Positions 26,413-36,185 of a stretch of DNA of 64,000 nucleotides are shown here, one piece after another. Made by a program: the position numbers and the translations under genes. The notes below the pieces were generated by a model that made no database searches, was not told the DNA's origin, and saw only the letters and a list, made by a program, of their open reading frames with translations. Origin of the DNA: Heterodera schachtii (taxonomy: Eukaryota > Nematoda > Chromadorea > Rhabditida > Heteroderidae); assembly GCA_023374025.1 (NCBI GenBank), contig SIJG01000079.1, positions 248,001 through 312,000 of the forward strand. The letters are read 5' to 3'. Numbering within the stretch: the stretch's first letter is position 1; the number at the start of each line of letters is the position of its first letter.

Positions 26413-26884
26413 TTGAGAATAGAAGGGGAAGGAAGTAGAAAGGGGAAGAGGAAGGAAAATGGGAACGAAGCGGCAAGGAGGGGGAAGAGAAAGAAAAGAG
26501 GAGAGAAGAGGGACGAAGAAATTAAGAGAAAGGGGAAGAGGAGGGAAGAGAACGGGAAGAGGTGGGAACTCTGCTCTTCCCTCCCTCTTTCCTTTCATAT
26601 TTCCCTCCCATTCCTCTTTCCCTTCCTATTCCCTCCCCGTCGTCTTTCCTCCTTTTCAACTACCTCTTCCCCCTCCCTCACTCACCTCTTCCCTCCTTTT
26701 TCCCTTCCTCTTCCCCTTACTTTCTCTCCTTTTAGTCCTCTTCTTGCAAAATTTAGTTGGGTAACTAATTATTCCATCCCCCTCCTATTCCCACCTCTCC
26801 TCCTCCTCTTTCTATTACTATTCCCTTTCCTCTTGTTTTCCATTACTCTTCCCTCCTCTACCGCTTCCTCTATCCTCTTCCTAG
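26413..26884. repeat. Polypurine then polypyrimidine arms (unit 1)
   Basis: About 160 bp of almost pure purine on the + strand switches within a dozen bases to about 300 bp of almost pure pyrimidine. At the switch GGGAAGAG (26560-26567) and CTCTTCCC (26575-26582) form a perfect inverted pair. The pyrimidine arm has a second partner, the purine-rich 27161-27257. Because of this composition both strands stay open by chance (frames of 178, 101 and 87 residues, all Lys/Arg/Glu/Gly or Leu/Phe/Pro/Ser); these are not genes. Repeated in units 2-4 starting near 28718, 31022 and 33328. Confidence 0.75.
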
Positions 26885-27161
26885 TGGTATCATTCGAAAG
26901 CTCTTCAATGCTCTATTCGGCTTACAACAAAATATTTTTTGTCTTGTGAAAAGGTTATTAAGAAAAAAATTCGTTTTCGCTATTTTCATGTAGAATATTT
27001 TTGGTAATCGTCTAATTGCTAAGCAATAGCTTAGAAACAGCTTTTAAACATGTAAGCTTTCGAATGATATCAACAATATTGGCTTTGGTTGACAAAGAAA
27101 AAAGTATAGTCCAACAACCATGCTGGGGCCCAAACGTGTGGGGCTCAACTGACATAAACCG
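26885..27161. mobile_element. Internal piece of the 43711-44130 MITE family (unit 1)
   Basis: From TGGTATCATTCGAAAGCTCTT to the end ...CAACTGAC followed by ATAAACCG, this follows the right three quarters of the MITE at 43711-44130. Shared words in order include TTTTCATGTAGAA, AAGCAATAGCTTAGAAA, AAGCTTTCGAATGATA and ATGCTGGGGCCCAAACGTG. The family's left end is missing, so only this part was built into the unit. Units 2-4 have the same piece; in unit 4 it is split by the insertion at 33867-34298. Confidence 0.7.
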
Positions 27162-27282
27162 AAAGAGGAGGATACAGTAGAGAAAGGGGATGAGAGGGAA
27201 TAGGAGAAAAGAGTAATGGAAAGAGGATGAAACTAAGAGGAAGGGGAGGGAAGAGCCCCTGGTATTTTTTTATTAATTTAAG

Positions 27283-27492
27283 GTAAAAATCCATGGCTTC
27301 GCAGAGGCCAATGGGCGCACGGGGAGATTGTTACTAATGCTAATCCTCAGGCGTTGTGGTTACCCAACATTCACGCTCTCTGAGGAATTAAGAATGCGTT
27401 TCAACAGAGAGCTGGATGCTTCGACTGAAAACCATCCAGAAAGATTTATTCAGTTTTTAGAGGGGCTTATCCAACATTACCTAATGCTTTAA
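27283..27492 (+). pseudogene. Captured Fic-domain fragment (unit 1)
   Basis: Read from GTA at 27283 to TAA at 27490-27492, this gives 69 residues without a stop. Residues 4-15 are HGFAEANGRTGR, which fits the Fic core HxFx(D/E)xNG(R)xxR: catalytic His4, acidic residue 8, Asn10, Gly11, Arg12 and Arg15. Pro and Gly of the usual HPF(D/E)GN are replaced by Gly and Ala. The following segment (LLLMLILRRCGYP, then a charged helix with HPERFIQFLEGL) fits the helices after the Fic motif. Fic proteins usually transfer AMP to protein hydroxyls, using this His. The helices before the motif are missing; the frame starts just behind ATTAATTTAAG, which looks like a nematode 3' splice site. It is therefore probably an exon captured from a host or bacterial-derived fic gene, not a working gene. 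The open frame and intact motif in all four copies are notable. Confidence 0.65.
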
Positions 27493-27520
27493 TTAGGTCG
27501 GGGTTTCGATCCAGATTTTC

Positions 27521-27681
27521 TTAAAGGATGTCTTTACTTAGGCTTTGTGTCCTTGTTCGAATGCTATAGTATATAAAATTTTGCAAAATTCTTTGTTGTT
27601 GGTTAATCTTCTCCAATGTGCTGGTCCTTTCTAAAAGCTTCTGCTGATCGTTTTTTAGCTTTGCGATTTGGTCGACCGAAG
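27521..27681 (-). pseudogene. Captured coiled-coil-like exon (unit 1)
   Basis: On the minus strand, a TTTTTCAAGTTTTCAG tract (a good nematode 3' splice acceptor) is followed by a 52-residue open frame. It starts SVDQIAKLKNDQQKLLERTS and is rich in Lys, Gln, Glu, Leu and Ile at coiled-coil spacing; after about residue 35 it becomes less helix-like and stops at 27521-27523. No start codon is present, consistent with an internal exon. It lies tail to tail with the Fic fragment, 28 bp away, so the two cannot belong to one transcript. The protein family is unknown to me. Confidence 0.4.
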
Positions 27682-29587
27682 CTGAAAACTTGAAAAAGTA
27701 ATTTAAAAATTTATTTATTTTTTATTTAATTTAAATTAAAATAAATCCCAAATATAAAAGATACATTGTGAAAGAAGTGCTGTCCGAGACCAAAAATTTC
27801 CCGAGACTCGAGACCGAGACTTGACCCCGAGACCCGAGACCGACTGAGACTCAAAAAACCCGAGACTCGAGACCCAAAAAATCCGAGACTCGAGACTTTT
27901 TTCAAAAAATTTTCCTATTCGCTTAAAAATCGTTTGAAACTTTTTTTTGACTATGTTCTTAACTAATTTTTGGTTTTTTTTATTTTGATTCAATTTGGTA
28001 CAATATTTATCATTTCAAAAGCGCACAAAACAAAAAATGCGTTAGTTTTTTAGCGGTTTTAAAGTCAATTTAAAAAATAAAGGGTATTTTGGAGCTCCGG
28101 CGGTGCCGATATCCGCCGCCGGGAAAATTTTTTTTAAATTGAGTGCAATTTGTTAACAGATTTACACCAAAAAATGACCAAATGTTGTTACTTTGAGCTA
28201 TTTAAAAAAAATAAAATAGAGGTTTTAGGGTCCGGCGGTGCCGATAGGCGCCGCCGGGGAATTTTGAAATTCTCAAGTCGCACTGCTTCCTGAGCGCCCG
28301 CTTTTTGCCGGGGTGTACCGAGGCGAATTAGGGCGGAACGAACCGCAGATGCGAGTTGGTCAGCACCTTGCCGTTCCAAGCCATATGGTAAAGAGGCGGA
28401 TGGAACAATTCACCGAATGGATGAATTTGGCCGATCCACGTTCGCGCAGGGGAAGCGCTCTAGGCGTGCAAAGATTCGCCGCGGAGTCTTTTTTTTACTT
28501 CGTATGTTCAATTTATGGGAAATAGAGCTCTATATTATTAAAATGAAAATTTGGGCTTGGTCAAGTGTACTCAAAAAGTTGATTATTGAACTCTTGGTTG
28601 TAATTTTTGGATCTTACGAAATTTTATGAAATTTTGCGGTTAATAAAAAACAAATAGGATTATCGAATCAAGAATTAAAATTTGATCAATTTTGTGCAAA
28701 GTTATAGGTAAAAATTTTTGAGAATAGAAGGGGAAGGAAGCAGAAAGGGGAAGAGGAAGGAAAATGGGAACGAAGCGGCAAGGAGGGGGAAGAGAAAGAA
28801 AAGAGGAGAGAAGAGGGACGAAGAAATTAAGAGAAAGGGGAAGAGGAGGGAAGAGAACGGGAAGAGGTGGGAACTCTGCTCTTCCCTCCCTCTTTCCTTT
28901 CATATTTCCCTCCCATTCCTCTTTCCCTTCCTATTCCCTCCCCGTCGTCTTTCCTCCTTTTCAACTACCTCTTCCCCCTCCCTCACTCACCTCTTCCCTC
29001 CTTTTTCCCTTCCTCTTCCCCTTACTTTCTCTCCTTTTAGTCCTCTTCTTGCAAAATTTAGTTGGGTAACTAATTATTCCATCCCCCTCCTATTCCCACC
29101 TCTCCTCCTCCTCTTTCTATTACTATTCCCTTTCCTCTTGTTTTCCATTACTCTTCCCTCCTCTACCGCTTCCTCTATCCTCTTCCTAGTGGTATCATTC
29201 GAAAGCTCTTCAATGCTCTATTCGGCTTACAACAAAATATTTTTTGTCTTGTGAAAAGGTTATTAAGAAAAAAATTCGTTTTCGCTATTTTCATGTAGAA
29301 TATTTTTGGTAATCGTCTAATTGCTAAGCAATAGCTTAGAAACAGCTTTTAAACATGTAAGCTTTCGAATGATATCAACAATATTGGCTTTGGTTGACAA
29401 AGAAAAAAGTATAGTCCAACAACCATGCTGGGGCCCAAACGTGTGGGGCTCAACTGACATAAACCGAAAGAGGAGGATACAGTAGAGAAAGGGGATGAGA
29501 GGGAATAGGAGAAAAGAGTAATGGAAAGAGGATGAAACTAAGAGGAAGGGGAGGGAAGAGCCCCTGGTATTTTTTTATTAATTTAAG

Positions 29588-29797
29588 GTAAAAATCCATG
29601 GCTTCGCAGACGCCAATGGGCGCACGGGGAGATTGTTACTAATGCTAATCTTCAGGCGTTGTGGTTACCCAACATTCACGCTCTCTGAGGAATTAAGAAT
29701 GCGTTTCAACAGAGAGCTGGATGCTTCGACTGAAAACCATCCAGAAAGATTTATTCAGTTTTTAGAGGGGCTTATCCAACATTACCTAATGCTTTAA
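29588..29797 (+). pseudogene. Captured Fic-domain fragment (unit 2)
   Basis: Same 69-codon frame as in unit 1, with core motif HGFADANGRTGR (Asp in place of Glu) and Phe for Leu at residue 22 (CTC to TTC). No stop or frameshift. Confidence 0.65.
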
Positions 29798-29825
29798 TTA
29801 GGTCGGGGTTTCAATCCAGATTTTC

Positions 29826-29986
29826 TTAAAGGATGTCTTTACTTAGGCTTTGTGTCCTTGTTCGAATGCTATAGTATATAAAATTTTGCAAAATTCTTTG
29901 TTGTTGGTTAATCTTCTCCAATGTGCTGGTCCTTTCTAAAAGCTTCTGCTGATCGTTTTTTAGCTTTGCGATTTGGTCGACCGAAG
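29826..29986 (-). pseudogene. Captured coiled-coil-like exon (unit 2)
   Basis: Same position and open frame as in unit 1, behind the same TTTTCAG acceptor. Confidence 0.4.
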
Positions 29987-31891
29987 CTGAAAACTTGAAA
30001 AAGTAATTTAAAAATTTATTTATTTTTTATTTAATTTAAATTAAAATAAATCCCAAATATAAAAGATACATTTTGAAAGAAGTGCTGTCCGAGACCAAAA
30101 ATTTCCCGAGACTCGAGACCGAGACTTGACCCCGAGACCCGAGACCGACTGAGACTCAAAAAACCCGAGACTCGAGACCCAAAAAATCCGAGACTCGAGA
30201 CTTTTTTCAAAAAATTTTCCTATTCGCTTAAAAATCGTTTGAAACTTTTTTTTGACTATGTTCTTAACTAATTTTTGGTTTTTTTTATTTTGATTCAATT
30301 TGGTACAATATTTATCATTTCAAAAGCGCACAAAACAAAAAATGCGTTAGTTTTTTAGCGGTTTTAAAGTCAATTTAAAAAATAAAGGGTATTTTGGAGC
30401 TCCGGCGGTGCCGATATCCGCCGCCGGGAAAATTTTTTTTAAATTGAGTGCAATTTGTTAACAGATTTACACCAAAAAATGACCAAATGTTGTTACTTTG
30501 AGCTATTTAAAAAAAATAAAATAGAGGTTTTAGGGTCCGGCGGTGCCGATAGGCGCCGCCGGGGAATTTTGAAATTCTCAAGTCGCACTGCTTCCTGAGC
30601 GCCCGCTTTTTGCCGGGTGTACCGAGGCGAATTAGGGCGGAACGAACCGCAGATGCGAGTTGGTCAGCACCTTGCCGTTCCAAGCCATATGGTAAAGAGG
30701 CGGATGGAACAATTCACCGAATGGATGAATTTGGCCGATCCACGTTCGCGCAGGGGAAGTGCTCTAGGCGTGCAAAGATTCGCCGCGGAGTCTTTTTTTT
30801 ACTTCGTATGTTCAATTTATGGGAAATAGAGCTCTATATTATTAAAATGAAAATTTGGGCTTGGTCAAGTGTACTCAAAAAGTTGATTATTGAACTCTTG
30901 GTTGTAATTTTTGGATCTTACGAAATTTTATGAAATTTTGCGGTTAATAAAAAACAAATAGGATTATCGAATCAAGAATTAAAATTTGATCAATTTTGTG
31001 CAAAGTTATAGGTAAAAATTTTTGAGAATAGAAGGGGAAGGAAGCAGAAAGGGGAAGAGGAAGGAAAATGGGAACGAAGCGGCAAGGAGGGGGAAGAGAA
31101 AGAAAAGAGGAGAGAAGAGGGACGAAGAAATTAAGAGAAAGGGGAAGAGGAGGGAAGAGAACGGGAAGAGGTGGGAACTCTGCTCTTCCCTCCCTCTTTC
31201 CTTTCATATTTCCCTCCCATTCCTCTTTCCCTTCCTATTCCCTCCCCGTCGTCTTTCCTCCTTTTCAACTACCTCTTCCCCCTCCCTCACTCACCTCTTC
31301 CCTCCTTTTTCCCTTCCTCTTCCCCTTACTTTCTCTCCTTTTAGTCCTCTTCTTGCAAAATTTAGTTGGGTAACTAATTATTCCATCCCCCTCCTATTCC
31401 CACCTCTCCTCCTCCTCTTTCTATTACTATTCCCTTTCCTTTTGTTTTCCATTACTCTTCCCTCCTCTACCGCTTCCTCTATCCTCTTCCTAGTGGTATC
31501 ATTCGAAAGCTCTTCAATGCTCTATTCGGCTTACAACAAAATATTTTTTGTCTTGTGAAAAGGTTATTAAGAAAAAAATTCGTTTTCGCTATTTTCATGT
31601 AGAATATTTTTGGTAATCGTCTAATTGCTAAGCAATAGCTTAGAAACAGCTTTTAAACATGTAAGCTTTCGAATGATATCAACAATATTGGCTTTGGTTG
31701 ACAAAGAAAAAAGTATAGTCCAACAACCATGCTGGGGCCCAAACGTGTGGGGCTCAACTGACATAAACCGAAAGAGGAGGATACAGTAGAGAAAGGGGAT
31801 GAGAGGGAATAGGAGAAAAGAGTAATGGAAAGAGGATGAAACTAAGAGGAAGGGGAGGGAAGAGCCCCTGGTATTTTTTTATTAATTTAAG

Positions 31892-32101
31892 GTAAAAATC
31901 CATGGCTTCGCAGACGCCAATGGGCGCACGGGGAGATTGTTACTAATGCTAATCTTCAGGCGTTGTGGTTACCCAACATTCACGCTCTCTGAGGAATTAA
32001 GAATGCGTTTCAACAGAGAGCTGGATGCTTCGACTGAAAACCATCCAGAAAGATTTATTCAGTTTTTAGAGGGGCTTATCCAACATTACCTAATGCTTTA
32101 A
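31892..32101 (+). pseudogene. Captured Fic-domain fragment (unit 3)
   Basis: Identical in reading to unit 2 (HGFADANGRTGR core, Phe22). Open over all 69 codons. Confidence 0.65.
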
Positions 32102-32129
32102 TTAGGTCGGGGTTTCAATCCAGATTTTC

Positions 32130-32290
32130 TTAAAGGATGTCTTTACTTAGGCTTTGTGTCCTTGTTCGAATGCTATAGTATATAAAATTTTGCAAAATTC
32201 TTTGTTGTTGGTTAATCTTCTCCAATGTGCTGGTCCTTTCTAAAAGCTTCTGCTGATCGTTTTTTAGCTTTGCGATTTGGTCGACCGAAG
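32130..32290 (-). pseudogene. Captured coiled-coil-like exon (unit 3)
   Basis: As in units 1 and 2, open from the acceptor to the same stop. Confidence 0.4.
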
Positions 32291-33866
32291 CTGAAAACTT
32301 GAAAAAGTAATTTAAAAATTTATTTATTTTTTATTTAATTTAAATTAAAATAAATCCCAAATATAAAAGATACATTTTGAAAGAAGTGCTGTCCGAGACC
32401 AAAAATTTCCCGAGACTCGAGACCGAGACTTGACCCCGAGACCCGAGACCGACTGAGACTCAAAAAACCCGAGACTCGAGACCCAAAAAATCCGAGACTC
32501 GAGACTTTTTTCAAAAAATTTTCCTATTCGCTTAAAAATCGTTTGAAACTTTTTTTTGACTATGTTCTTAACTAATTTTTGGTTTTTTTTTATTTTGATT
32601 CAATTTGGTACAATATTTATCATTTCAAAAGCGCACAAAACAAAAAATGCGTTAGTTTTTTAGCGGTTTTAAAGTCAATTTAAAAAATAAAGGGTATTTT
32701 GGAGCTCCGGCGGTGCCGATATCCGCCGCCGGGAAAATTTTTTTTAAATTGAGTGCAATTTGTTAACAGATTTACACCAAAAAATGACCAAATGTTGTTA
32801 CTTTGAGCTATTTAAAAAAAATAAAATAGAGGTTTTAGGGTCCGGCGGTGCCGATAGGCGCCGCCGGGGAATTTTGAAATTCTCAAGTCGCACTGCTTCC
32901 TGAGCGCCCGCTTTTTGCCGGGGTGTACCGAGGCGAATTAGGGCGGAACGAACCGCAGATGCGAGTTGGTCAGCACCTTGCCGTTCCAAGCCATATGGTA
33001 AAGAGGCGGATGGAACAATTCACCGAATGGATGAATTTGGCCGATCCACGTTCGCGCAGGGGAAGTGCTCTAGGCGTGCAAAGATTCGCCGCGGAGTCTT
33101 TTTTTTACTTCGTATGTTCAATTTATGGGAAATAGAGCTCTATATTATTAAAATGAAAATTTGGGCTTGGTCAAGTGTACTCAAAAAGTTGATTATTGAA
33201 CTCTTGGTTGTAATTTTTGGATCTTACGAAATTTTATGAAATTTTGCGGTTAATAAAAAACAAATAGGATTATCGAATCAAGAATTAAAATTTGATCAAT
33301 TTTGTGCAAAGTTATAGGTAAAAATTTTTGAGAATAGAAGGGGAAGGAAGCAGAAAGGGGAAGAGGAAGGAAAATGGGAACGAAGCGGCAAGGAGGGGGA
33401 AGAGAAAGAAAAGAGGAGAGAAGAGGGACGAAGAAATTAAGAGAAAGGGGAAGAGGAGGGAAGAGAACGGGAAGAGGTGGGAACTCTGCTCTTCCCTCCC
33501 TCTTTCCTTTCATATTTCCCTCCCATTCCTCTTTCCCTTCCTATTCCCTCCCCGTCGTCTTTCCTCCTTTTCAACTACCTCTTCCCCCTCCCTCACTCAC
33601 CTCTTCCCTCCTTTTTCCCTTCCTCTTCCCCTTACTTTCTCTCCTTTTAGTCCTCTTCTTGCAAAATTTAGTTGGGTAACTAATTATTCCATCCCCCTCC
33701 TATTCCCACCTCTCCTCCTCCTCTTTCTATTACTATTCCCTTTCCTCTTGTTTTCCATTACTCTTCCCTCCTCTACCGCTTCCTCTATCCTCTTCCTAGT
33801 GGTATCATTCGAAAGCTCTTCAATGCTCTATTCGGCTTACAACAAAATATTTTTTGTCTTGTGAAA

Positions 33867-34298
33867 CAAGGGCGTAGCCAGACCCTTGGCTTCGGGGGGG
33901 GGGGGGGCTGAAGTCAAAAATTCGATTTTTAGGGGTGTATTTTTCGTTTTTCAGTCGATTTTTAGGGGTGTATTTTTCGTTTTTCAGTCGATTTTTAGGG
34001 GTGTATTTTTAGTTTTTTGAAATCCCGAATTATGGGGTGTATTTTACAAAATTTTTCGCCGTTTTTTCGCCAAAAAATTACTATTTTTTGCCATTTTGGC
34101 CCCAATTTCTCAAAAATATGGTAAAATGAGGGTCCGGCGGTGCCGGTAGGCGCCGCCGGGAAAATTTTTGGGTATTTTAATGCATTTTTGTTAAGAAAAT
34201 TGCTTAAAATTTCAAGAAAATTTACTGAAAATTTTTCCTTTTTTGGGTTTCGGGGGGGGCCCGGGCCCCCTGGGCCCCCCCCCCTAGCTACGCCCTTG
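33867..34298. mobile_element. hAT-like MITE inserted in tandem unit 4
   Basis: The ends are CAAGGGCGTAGC at 33867-33878 and the inverse GCTACGCCCTTG at 34287-34298. They are flanked by TTGTGAAA at 33859-33866 and 34299-34306. Units 1-3 provide the empty site, with a single TTGTGAAA, so both borders are certain. The CAAGG start fits the hAT end rule. GC homopolymer-like blocks sit just inside both ends. A 33-bp direct repeat (CAGTCGATTTTTAGGGGTGT and following bases) is present about three times at 33919-34012, and a CCGGCGG hairpin at 34134. No coding capacity. Confidence 0.9.
34134..34159. repeat. GC hairpin in the 432-bp MITE
   Basis: The arms CCGGCGGTGCC and GGCGCCGCCGG are the same as at 25927, with loop GGTA instead of GATA and 3' flank GAAAATTTTTGG. 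This MITE has quite different ends from the element it sits in. Confidence 0.75.
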
Positions 34299-34636
34299 TT
34301 GTGAAAAGGTTATTAAGAAAAAAATTCGTTTTCGCTATTTTCATGTAGAATATTTTTGGTAATCGTCTAATTGCTAAGCAATAGCTTAGAAACAGCTTTT
34401 AAAGATGTAAGCTTTCGAATGATATCAACAATATTGGCTTTGGTTGACAAAGAAAAAAGTATAGTCCAACAACCATGCTGGGGCCCAAACGTGTGGGGCT
34501 CAACTGACATAAACCGAAAGAGGAGGATACAGTAGAGAAAGGGGATGAGAGGGAATAGGAGAAAAGAGTAATGGAAAGAGGATGAAACTAAGAGGAAGGG
34601 GAGGGAAGAGCCCCTGGTATTTTTTATTAATTTAAG

Positions 34637-34846
34637 GTAAAAATCCATGGCTTCGCAGACGCCAATGGGCGCACGGGGAGATTGTTATTAATGCTAATCC
34701 TCAGGCGTTGTGGTTACCCAACATTCACGCTCTCTGAGGAATTAAGAATGCGTTTCAACAGAGAGCTGGATGCTTCGACTGAAAACCATCCAGAAAGATT
34801 TATTCAGTTTTTAGAGGGGCTTATCCAACATTACCTAATGCTTTAA
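34637..34846 (+). pseudogene. Captured Fic-domain fragment (unit 4)
   Basis: Core HGFADANGRTGR, Leu22 as in unit 1, and one silent change (CTA to TTA). The mix of unit 1-like and unit 2-like bases suggests exchange among units. Open over all 69 codons. Confidence 0.65.
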
Positions 34847-34874
34847 TTAGGTCGGGGTTTCAATCCAGATTTTC

Positions 34875-35035
34875 TTAAAGGATGTCTTTACTTAGGCTTT
34901 GTGTCCTTGTTCGAATGCTATAGTATATAAAATTTTGCAAAATTCTTTGTTGTTGGTTAATCTTCTCCAATGTGCTGGTCCTTTCTAAAAGCTTCTGCTG
35001 ATCGTTTTTTAGCTTTGCGATTTGGTCGACCGAAG
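34875..35035 (-). pseudogene. Captured coiled-coil-like exon (unit 4)
   Basis: As in units 1-3. Confidence 0.4.
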
Positions 35036-35129
35036 CTGAAAACTTGAAAAAGTAATTTAAAAATTTATTTATTTTTTATTTAATTTAAATTAAAATAAAT
35101 CCCAAATATAAAAGATACATTTTGAAAGA

Positions 35130-35629
35130 AGTGCTGTCCGAGACCAAAAATTTCCCGAGACTCGAGACCGAGACTTGACCCCGAGACCCGAGACCGACTG
35201 AGACTCAAAAAACCCGAGACTCGAGACCCAAAAAATCCGAGACTCGAGACTTTTTTCAAAAAATTTTCCTATTCGCTTAAAAATCGTTTGAAACTTTTTT
35301 TTGACTATGTTCGTAACTAATTTTTGGTTTTTTTTATTTTGATTCAATTTGGTACAATATTTATCATTTCAAAAGCGCACAAAACAAAAAATGCGTTAGT
35401 TTTTTAGCGGTTTTAAAGTCAATTTAAAAAATAAAGGGTATTTTGGAGCTCCGGCGGTGCCGATATCCGCCGCCGGGAAAATTTTTTTTAAATTGAGTGC
35501 AATTTGTTAACAGATTTACACCAAAAAATGACCAAATGTTGTTACTTTGAGCTATTTAAAAAAAATAAAATAGAGGTTTTAGGGTCCGGCGGTGCCGATA
35601 GGCGCCGCCGGGGAATTTTGAAATTCTCA
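35130..35629. repeat. Tandem unit 5, truncated (500 bp)
   Basis: It holds the subterminal GAGAC/CTCGAG block and both GC hairpins, then breaks off after GAAATTCTCAA, just where the GC-balanced stretch should begin. The following DNA (35630-35899) is the element's unique right part. Confidence 0.85.
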
Positions 35630-36160
35630 ATGCACTTTGCGGACAAGTCCAAAAATGATAAATTTTATGATTTTAATTGTTAAAATTGTGATTAAATTCC
35701 CTTGAAAAAGAATAATTTTGAAAAATTAGAAAAAAAAAATAACTACTTGGAGAGATACTGATCCAACGCTAAAATGAAGAGAATAACCAAGAACTCAACC
35801 CACTCAACCATGCACATTATTTAGGTGAGGGAGCAAAAAGTTACCAAAAGTATATTTATTTCTAACTTTACAAAAAGCCAATCATTAGGAGTTTAAAAAA
35901 GTCTCGGTCTCGAATCTCGAAAGTCTTGAAGACCGAGACCGAGACTGAAAACCCGAGACCGAGACCAAAAAAACCCAAGACTTTTCTCGAGTCGAGACTC
36001 GAGACCGAGAGTCTCGGACAGCACTAGAAAGGGGGAGGGAGTTTAACAGAAATATTTTTTGAAAATGAATATAATTTGTTAAGAGAACTTTGTCCAAAAA
36101 TTTTCCAAATTTTGTGATTTTCGAGCCAATTTTTAGGAAAAAATTTGGAGTTTTGTTGGG

Positions 36161-36185
36161 CCGGCGGTGCGAATAGGCGCCGCCG
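36161..36185. repeat. GC hairpin in the outer hAT-like element
   Basis: CCGGCGGTGCGAATAGGCGC followed by CGCCG. One base differs in the loop-proximal stem. It belongs to the outer element because it lies beyond the inner element's right target duplication (36027-36034). Confidence 0.65.

Larger units (their letters stand above)
25471..27775. repeat. Tandem unit 1 (2305 bp)
   Basis: Order within the unit: subterminal GAGAC/CTCGAG block (25477-25593), two CCGGCGG hairpins, a GC-balanced 230-bp stretch (25963-26195), AT-rich spacer, a purine-rich arm (26413-26574), a pyrimidine-rich arm (26575-26884), a piece of the 43711-44130 MITE family (26885-27161), a second purine-rich arm (27161-27257), a Fic-domain fragment (27283-27492) and a minus-strand coiled-coil fragment (27521-27681). 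Unit 1 differs from the others at scattered bases, for example GAG instead of GAC in the Fic motif. Confidence 0.85.
27776..30080. repeat. Tandem unit 2 (2305 bp)
   Basis: Same order of parts as unit 1. The junction with unit 1 is abrupt: ...GAAAGA is followed by AGTGCTGTCCGAGACC, that is, the hAT left end minus its first T. Confidence 0.85.
30081..32384. repeat. Tandem unit 3 (2304 bp)
   Basis: As unit 2. One G is missing at the GCCGGGTGTACC site (30613 region), which opens a longer chance frame (30610-30933) in the GC-balanced stretch. Confidence 0.85.
32385..35129. repeat. Tandem unit 4 (2305 bp plus a 440-bp insertion)
   Basis: Same parts as the other units. It is enlarged by the MITE 33867-34298 and its 8-bp target duplication, which together account exactly for the 440 extra bases. 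Confidence 0.85.
25470..36026. mobile_element. Inner hAT-like element with tandemly amplified interior
   Basis: The terminal inverted repeats are TAGTGCTGTCCGAGAC at 25470-25485 and its inverse at 36011-36026, flanked by GAAAGGGG on both sides. Behind each end lies a run of GAGAC, CTCGAG and CCGAGA words (25477-25593 and 35900-36010), typical of iterated subterminal transposase-binding sites in hAT elements. The left end and everything behind it repeat as four full units of 2304-2305 bp (unit 4 is enlarged by an insertion) and a 500-bp partial unit ending at 35629. The right end occurs once. No transposase frame was found, so the element is non-autonomous. Each full unit carries captured, coding-like fragments (Fic-domain and coiled-coil pieces), which makes this a Pack-type element by structure. 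Confidence 0.75.

Noticed and set aside
26413..26949. 178-, 101- and 87-residue open frames on both strands, repeated in every tandem unit
   Set aside because: They arise from a polypurine/polypyrimidine tract; the predicted proteins are pure Lys/Arg/Glu/Gly or Leu/Phe/Pro/Ser low complexity, and both strands are open over the same bases.
25470..35629. CRISPR-like array
   Set aside because: Repeat unit is 2.3 kb with no short spacers, in a eukaryotic transposon.
25470..36026. hAT transposase gene inside the inner element
   Set aside because: No frame with transposase features (BED finger, DDE region, hATC region) is present in any unit or in the unique right part.
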